This document shows positions 52,301-61,300 of a stretch of DNA of 64,000 nucleotides, piece by piece (positions within the stretch are counted from its first letter, which is position 1; every line of letters starts with the position of its first letter). Made by a program: the position numbers and the translations under genes. This DNA comes from Congeria kusceri (Eukaryota > Mollusca > Bivalvia > Myida > Dreissenidae). The stretch is taken from assembly GCA_027627225.1 (NCBI GenBank), contig CM051033.1, positions 45,450,816-45,514,815 of the forward strand, read 5' to 3'. A model generated the notes under the pieces. It saw only the letters and a program-made list of their open reading frames with translations. It made no database searches and had not been told where the DNA came from.

Positions 52301-55300
52301 CGTTTTATCATTTATTAAATTATGCCCCCCATGGAGGATGGCGGGGTATATTCGTTTGCTAATGTCGAACGGTAGACAAATTTTGTTTCCTCTCTCTTAA
52401 GTCGAACAGTTTTCATCCGATCTTCTCCATACTACATAAAAATGTTTGTTGGCACAATATATCGGCCCCGTTGGGTAATCAGCCAAATGCCCTAAGAATT
52501 GCAGAGTTTTGGCCCTTGAATTATCTCAAATTGGCCCTTTAGCTGTTTCTGCTATCCAAGTACAACTGTTGCCATCAGATCTTCACTTTACTTGATAAAA
52601 GTCTTTGTGGGCATAAAATCTCGATCAGGTTTGATACTCAACCAAATCACCCCAGGAAGTGTGGAGTTATGGCCATTTAATTATCTAAAATTAGCCTTTT
52701 TTGCCATTTGGTTAGTTCAACAGTTTTCACTTCACCAAACTTGATGTTGTAGGGCATAATATCTAAGCCAAGTACGATGATCAGCCAAACTGCCCCAGGA
52801 CTGGTGGAGTTATGGCCCTTATATAATTTTAAAATTGGCCTTTTTAGCCATTTCTGCTCTCTCAGTCCAATAGTTTTCATCCGATCAGCTAAGTTTGATG
52901 CTGCAGAGTTATTGCCCTTGATTTATCTACAATTTTCCGTTTTAGCAGTTTCTGCTCTCTATGGCTACAATTTTTCATCGCATCTTCACCAAACTTGATA
53001 TTTTAAAGTTTGCTTTTAACCTTGAAGGGGCATAACTGTTTTACAAACAGCTCTTTTACATTTTACATTCATTTCTACCTCTTGTAAGTACATATTTTTT
53101 AAGTGAGTTATTATTTTATTTTTCTGTTACAGTATTCAAAAACATGGAAAAATGTTACAAAGTATTCCAAAATTTACATCACAAAAATTTTGCATCAGCA
53201 GCAGGGAAACTTTAGAAGCTTAAGTCCTTACATCATGCAAGTGACCATTTCACTGTCAATGGCCACAATTCACATTGCATTCACAACTCATTACTGTTAC
53301 AGATGGTGTTCAACGGTGCTAGCGCCGGCAACATGTCACCCAAGTTTGTGACTCCTAAAGTTGCTCCCGGCAGTGCTGGCAGGGGGTCACAGAGATCAGC
53401 AAATCAGAACAGGGCTGCAGTGAGTGCTTAATTATTGCATATACTTGTTCTTCTTGATGGGCTTTATGTAATGTTTTTAATTGGTAAACGAGTGCATAAC
53501 TCAGTAGACATCTTGACAGTGTAAACAGCTGTTTATGAAAGTAAAAAAATGTACCAACTTCAGTTGTATTAGCTCTTATTAACCACTAAAGGTTCTTTAT
53601 GCAAGGCTGGTAACCGATTGCCTGTTAAGTACAGTATACAGCTTAAAAAACATTCACAAAACACAGTCATGATTAAACTGCGGTTACAATTATTCAGTCT
53701 GACTCTCTGAATAGCTCTCAGGAACAGTTCATATTTATCATCTTGGTATATATCTACTTTACAGGCTGCAAACCAGAATAACAACGCCTCAAATTCAGAG
53801 TTTGCAGACATGTGGCAACAACTGCAAACATCTGTACCACAGGAACCTGTGGGTGATAAGGGGACCTCACTGGCCCAGGCTGCAGCAGTGCTGCCTAGAG
53901 TGACCTCCCCTGAAGATTCAAAATCCACAGAAGCAAGCACTAAAATCAGTGTGCAGGACTTGTTTAGCCAGGCCAGTAAGGCCAGTGATGTGGGCAAGAA
54001 GCCAAGTCCAAGTCCATCTGCTGAGCAGGTGGCATCCCAACCAGACAAGCCTGCTAGTAGTGTGGTACCCAAGGATGAGTTTACAGCTATGCTGAGGTCT
54101 TTGGAAGATACCCATGTTTCAGAAGAATCTTCAGATCATCATCAAGTTGAGGTAAATCACTGGTCCATTTATAAATCTCTCATAATCTGCTAGCTGTTTT
54201 TATACCTTTATTCATGAATATCATTGAAGCTATGTCTTTAGATGGGGAAACTTGTCAACTGTGTATTAAATTTATGTATATGATTTCAGTTCTTCCAAAT
54301 ATTTTTGTCGTTAAACAGGATGGTTCTTTGGCAATAAAGAAATTGCTACAAATAGATGAAGAGAAGACAACTGCAGAAAAGCCAAGTGAGAATGTTAATC
54401 CTCCCAAGAGCTATGGGAGACAAGTCTCTGTGCAGGAGTTGTTCGAGGGAGCCAAGAAACAGGCCCCTGGGGAACCCCAGCAGTCACATACCGGGGGTAC
54501 CACTCAGCTGCAGCCTCAGAAACCGACACAGCCCAGAAATGAGGGGGCCAGTTCCCAAGCTAAGGGTCCTATACCACAGCAGCAGTATCATCATCAGCAG
54601 CAGCAGCAACAAGGTGGTAACCAAGGCAAGAGAGGCAACACCAGACCAGCCGTGCTGAATCCACAGTCACGAGGAAGCCATAGGTAGGTTTGTTGTTCAA
54701 ATGTCTGTGTATTGGCTAGTAATATGTAGTCTGGGTAATTGTTTGTAATGTGTAATTGCTTGTAATATCTAGACTAGGTAATTGTCTGTAATGTGTAATT
54801 GCTTGTAATATCTAGACTAGATAATTGTCTGTAATGTGTAATTGCTTGTAATATATAGACTAGGTAATTGTCTGTAATGTGTAATTGCTTGTAATATATA
54901 GATTAGGTAATCGTCTGTAATGTGTAATCGCTTGTAAAATATAGACTTGGTAATTGTATGTTATGTGTAATTGCTTGTGATATACGAGGGATGATAAAAA
55001 ATAATGTAGATTTTTTGTTGTTGAGACATATTATTATTTCATAGAAAAAAAGTACATTAAAATATATATTGCATCAATTTACAAAATTTCAGCCATTTTA
55101 CTCTTCTCTGTTAAAATGGCAGGCATTTAAAATGAGTCACTATAGGCACATCAATTGGAATTCAATGCGCGAAGGAAATGTTCTTGTTTCAATATTGTTA
55201 ATTCACTATTATTCAATATTTTCCCATATTTTAATTACATTATCTTATCAATGATTCTTGTGTTGGAATCTCCGTAAAGTTGCCTTCCTCATCATATGTT

Positions 55301-58300
55301 CTTGAGGCAATATGATAACCAGTCTTGCATACACTTGTACAAAGCGCTTTTTGGCGTTTTGAATACCAATATATAAAATATATTTTGAAACATTCTGCAT
55401 TTTAAGTATGTCTGATTACATTATAAACGTGTATAATGTTAACATATGCATACATCATTTTACTCGATCAAGAAAGGAAATACCTGTTTGAAATATTTAA
55501 AATATAATAATATATACGTCTTATTTTAGATCTGCATGTACACTGAAAAATTAAAATAATGATGTAATTTGTCATTGACATTTTCTACTAATCAACATGC
55601 ATTAATCATGGAGAAATAAACCAAGCGAAACTACCTGACCATTAATCTCCGAGCTGATCAAGCTAATTTAAGCTGATTAATGTTGTCATCGTCGCGTCTT
55701 TTTTTCCTTATCCACTCATGTCTCAATGCTTACAATGCCATCTGAAGATTCTATTGCACTTACGAAAAAAAAAAATGCCCTACTCAAAAAATGTATTCTA
55801 TGCGGCTTCTTGATAAAATCAAATGTCTGCATAGATGATTTACAAATATCTTTACTTGATTTCATTACCACCCGAATTTACAGTTGATCTCACAATTATA
55901 TTTTTTCTCAATTGACGTTGTGCATCACCGTCATATCAATATTGTTTTTATTAATAGGTATTCTTAAAAATGAAGCCAACTTTTGGTGTGATGTCAATGT
56001 ATGTTTGTCTTACATTATATCAAAAGTTTTTGAAGTAAGAATACGTATTTCGTACAGAATTTACGATCTATTTATTTGTTGTAATGCTCCGCTTAACGGT
56101 TACCATGGTTATATTATCAAATAGATTAGGCGCATAACAAATTAATTTCAAAATATTACTTATTAAACATGTTTCATTTGAATTTTATTCATTTTTATAT
56201 CGGTTTTATTTAATTAAGTTTATTTAGTGGTAAACAATATAAAAAGTCTACGTTAATTTTGAACATCCCTTGTATACATGTAGTCTGGGTAATTGACTGT
56301 AATATGAGGTCAGGCTAATTGCTTGTAATATGCATTCTAGGTAAATTGCTTGTAATATGTATTCTGCGTAATTGCTTGTAATATGTATTCTGAGTATTTG
56401 CTTGTAATATGTATTTTCAGACTAGTTAATTGCTTGTAATATGTATTCTGGGTAGTTGCTTGTAATATGTATTCTAGTTAATTGCTTGTAATATGTATTC
56501 TAGTTAATTGCTTGTAATATGCAGTCTGTGTAATTGCTTGTAATATGCAGTCTGTGTAATTGCTTGTAATATGTTGTCTGGGTAATTGCTTGTAATATGT
56601 AGTCTGTGTAATTGCTTGTAATATGTAGTCTGTGTAATTGCTTGTAATATGTTGTCTGTGTAATTGCTTGTAATGTGTAGTCTGGGTAATTGCTTGTAAT
56701 ATGTAGTCTGTGTAATTGCTTGTAATATGTTGTCTGTGTAATTGCTTGTAATGTGTAGTCTGGGTAATTGCTTGTAATATGTAGTCGGTGTAATTGCCTG
56801 TAATACGTTGTCTGTGTAAAATTGCCAGTAATATGTAGTCTGGCTAATTGCATGTAATATGTACCGTATTTACCCTAAGTATTGGGGCACCCTAAATATT
56901 GGGACACCCCTTATTTTTTGAAAAAATAATGCCCCTTAATATTGGGACACATTTGAAAGTTAATTATTTCCTGTCCCTATGTATTGGGACACCAAAATAA
57001 CACCTTATGTTGTTACTGTATAAACATCCATACCCTGCCACTACGCTGGTTGCATTGTTACTTTTGACACGGTATATTGCACTTGATTATCTATACACCA
57101 TAATGAACACCATCATGGGTGCGTTTGCATGTAGTTGACACGTGGTGCAAACTGTGTACTCTAATGGAGCATGGTCTTCTCAATTAAGCTTCTGAATTAA
57201 GTCCCCATCAAGCAATAATTGATCTTATAAACATCAGTCACCTAAACATATTCCTTCTAATTATTTATGAGTAAATATTTAAAAAAAATATAATTTCATA
57301 ACCGATTATTATCCCAAAGAGAAAAAAAAATTCATTGGTTCAAGACATAGTTAAATGCAGAATAGATTGTATCATATATTGCCAGATTGTATCATATATT
57401 GCCCTAAATGTTGGGACACAATTTCGAGAATTATTTTGTGATGTCCCTTAATATTGGGACAATAAAAGTTTTAATTATTTTTAAGTGTCCCAATACTTAG
57501 GGTAAATACAGTAGTTTGGATAATTGCTTGCAATATGTACGTTTGGTAATTGCTTGTAATGTGTAGTCTGGGTAATTGCTGGTAATATGTCATCTGGGTA
57601 GTTGCCTGTCATGAGTAGTCTGGGTAATTGCTGGTAATATGTCATCTGGCTAGTTGCCTGTCATGAGTGTAGTCTGGGTAATTGCTTGTAATATGTAGTC
57701 TGGGTAATTGCTTGTAATATGTAGTCTGGGTAATTGCTTGTAATATGTCATCTGGGTAGTTGCCTGTCAGGAGTGTAGTCTGGGTAATTGCTGGTAATAT
57801 GTCATCTGGGTAGTTGCCTGTCATGAGTGTAGTCTGGGTAATTGCTGGTAATACTTAGTCTGGGTAATTGCTGGTAATACTTAGTCTGGGTAATTTCTTG
57901 TAATACGTACATGTAGTCTGGGTAATAGCTGGTAATATAGTTGGGTAATTGCTTGTAAATCAAGCGTAAATCAGGACAAAAATAACTGCTGTTGACTGAA
58001 ACCGTTACAAAGCTAGCTCCAGCACCATAAACGCTAACGCACACAGTCTTTCGCAACAACATGTCTTTTAAGTATTGATAATGAATTAAATTTCTGACGC
58101 AAAATGTAAACCTTTTAAAACGCGTAGTCGTTTCAATTTCTCAATCCGAAACGCCGCGTGCAAACGAAAATACGTCACCGCACAACTATGATCACAAACC
58201 ACTAATTATTTTTACCAGTGCTAGTATTACAATGCTCTTATAGAACTGTACTATTATTTGTTTCTTAAATGCCACGATTATGATGATTATGATAACTATG

Positions 58301-61300
58301 ACGATTATCATTATTATGATTATTATGATTAGTATGATTATTTTGAATATGATATGATAATGATTTTGATTTTGATAATTTTATCAAGTTTTTGGTATTT
58401 TGATTTTGATTATAGATCTCACATTATTGCTAATATTATTATTATTATTATTATTATTATCATATGTTCCGACTATGTATCTTATTATTTAAATAACCCC
58501 CGTATATCATCTACAAAATTGTGTTAACGTAAAAATTATCGGAAGTTACTAATTTACTAACAATTTTGCTTTGTTATATTGCCCTAATTGTATATGTTAT
58601 ATACTTGGGTGAAAAATAAAAGTCTTGTTCTGTTCTGTAATATAGTTTGGGTAATTGCTTGTAATATAATCTGGGTAATTGCTTGTAATATAGCTTGGGT
58701 AATTGCTTGTAATATAGTTTGGGTAATTGCTTGTAATATAGTTTGGGTAATTGCTTGTAATATAGTTTGGGTAATTGCTTGTAATATAATCTGGGTAATT
58801 GCTTGTATTATAGTTTGGGTAATTTTGTGTAATATAGTTTGAGTAATTGCTGGTAGTATGTACTCTGGGTAATAGTTTGTAATATTCTCTTGCATGTATT
58901 TGTATTTTTGTCATTAAGTATGTATGTATTACTTGTTCTTACATGTTCTTGTTAAAAGTATTATCCCTTCACATTAATTTTCAATTTATGATTAACTTGA
59001 TTACAATTAAATGTTTAGATTTTGCATCCAAGAATAAATTACCATTGTCAGACAATCAAAGCAAGTACCAGTATTTAGATGGAATAAACTTTTGTTACAA
59101 TATAATTTGCTTTGACATATATCTATTGGAGACATTAAATTTTAGCAGCATAATCTACATGTTCTAATGATGAAATTTAAAGCTAGATGAAAACAACTTG
59201 CTCAAACATTTTCTTCAGTTAAGATGTTTCATGCTATTTCTGTAACAGGAATCCTGTGATAGAGCTGATGAATTTCTGTCAGTCTCTGCAGATGATGCTG
59301 CCATTATATGAGTATAAACACAAGGTAAACACATTTCATATAGCAGTCCAATGGCCCAGATAAGGAGCATTCACTAGTAAAATATGCATACAAAGATATG
59401 CAGAGAAAATACAAAGATATGCAGAGAAACTACAAAAATATGCAGAGAAAATACAAAGATATGCAGAGAAAATACAAAGATATGCAGAGAAAATACAAAA
59501 ATATGCAGAGAACATACAAAGATATGCAGAGAAAATAAGATTTGGGTGTACATATATGCACAATTATTTCCGATGTTCGCATACATTAGTGACTGGAAGA
59601 CAGAAACAGATGAAATATTTTTGTCAGGCCTGCCTACCTGTGCAGTTGATAGTAATAAAAATCACAAAATGTTCAGAATTCTTACCTGAAACATTATTCT
59701 ATTCAAATTGTGTTGCTACATGTATTACATATATTTCACTGGAGACAGGGATTCAAGGAAACAAAACAGTGATTGTGACTGTGTTTAAGCTCACCTGAGC
59801 ACAAAGTGCTCTAAGGTGAACTTTTGTGGTCAGTGGTTGTCCGATTTTGCCGTTTTCTGTTGTCAACAATTTACTTCAAACATTGTCTTCTCTGAAATGG
59901 TTTGGTGGAAATGAAACATATTTGGTATGATTCATTAAAGATGTGGTCACTCAGGTGATCTACTTTCCTTGATATGGAAATAATACTTCTAGTGTCAGGT
60001 GAGCTACCCAGGGCCACTTTGGCCCACTTGTGTAGGTTTTAAGCTTCTGTGTAATAAAGTTATTCTGTCAGAACCTTTACAATTATAATTGAATAACATA
60101 ACAGGTTTTCATCAGGTGTGTAGTCAACGAACTTAAGTGTACATCAACATACACTATACAAAACACCAGTGGGTGCCCTAATCTTAACTCTTGTGTGTGT
60201 TTGTTTCAGAACGGGAAGTTCTTCTGTGTTGTGTCCCTGGTCAATGGCAGCCGGTTCCAGGGCTCATTGTGTAACAACAAGGAGGAGGCAACCGAGTCGG
60301 CAGCCAGCTTCGCCCTCCTGCAGATGGTAGGTCAACAGTCCTGGGCTCACTCTGGAATGTTAATGTTACTTAGAGTCTAAACTACAGGCTTTTGATTTGT
60401 TGATTTAATAATCACTCACATCAACCAATCTTTTTAATTGCAATAATTATGAAATTACAAAAATGTAAATTTTCTAACAAAATTTCACTCTCCAATATTT
60501 TCAGTTATTTTTCCATAATTTCATGATATTTCATAAAAAAATAATGTTTATGTGAATTATTATCATAGCAACACATCAAATGCTTGTGTTCTAACCTACT
60601 TTGATAGGTCAAAGTTCCAGGGCTGCCTCTTGAAATATTAAATCTTTTTCAAAACATGAAACAACATTACAAGGTCAGCATTTGATCAAACTGCACAAGC
60701 CTAGTTAACCTGGATTTTCAAGTACTTCCAGGAGAATAGGTGTATTTAAGACTATGTTAGTTGTTTTATTTGCCCCCACCATAACTTCAGTGTTCTCTCA
60801 CTCCAGCGTGGCAGCATGCAGCAGGTGGCTATGATGTCCATGCCAGGGTTCAGGCCGCCAGGGCTGCCCCAGCAAGGAAGGCAGTTCTCATCTGCCAACT
60901 CTGCCTTCAGTCCTGTCAACCATCCACCTGGTAAGCTAGGTCTTCACCAGAGCAACAGATAGGCGTCTATTGGCGTAAATACCCTATTCTGAAACACCAT
61001 TTACTTTAATTTAGAATTTAATGAGTGATAAAACTCGATTCATATACTGAATACTCAAACTGTGTAAAGATTAGTTAATTTTTAACTCATATAGTGAAAA
61101 TATGAGTGTTAAATGCAAGTTTAATGACATGTGACCTGCAGTATTTTAATTGCATGGTTGTATTGATGGAATTTGTGTATTACAATTTTACTTAACTATG
61201 GTATTTCCAACTATCAGTTAATGTTCATGATGTAACATACTTTCAAGCACTTAATTAAGTCACTCAGTGGTGTACTCAATTATTTTTAAAATGATAGGGT

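Noticed and set aside
58584..58914. Overlapping ORFs such as VIACNIVW repeats
   Set aside because: Translations of the 24-bp minisatellite.
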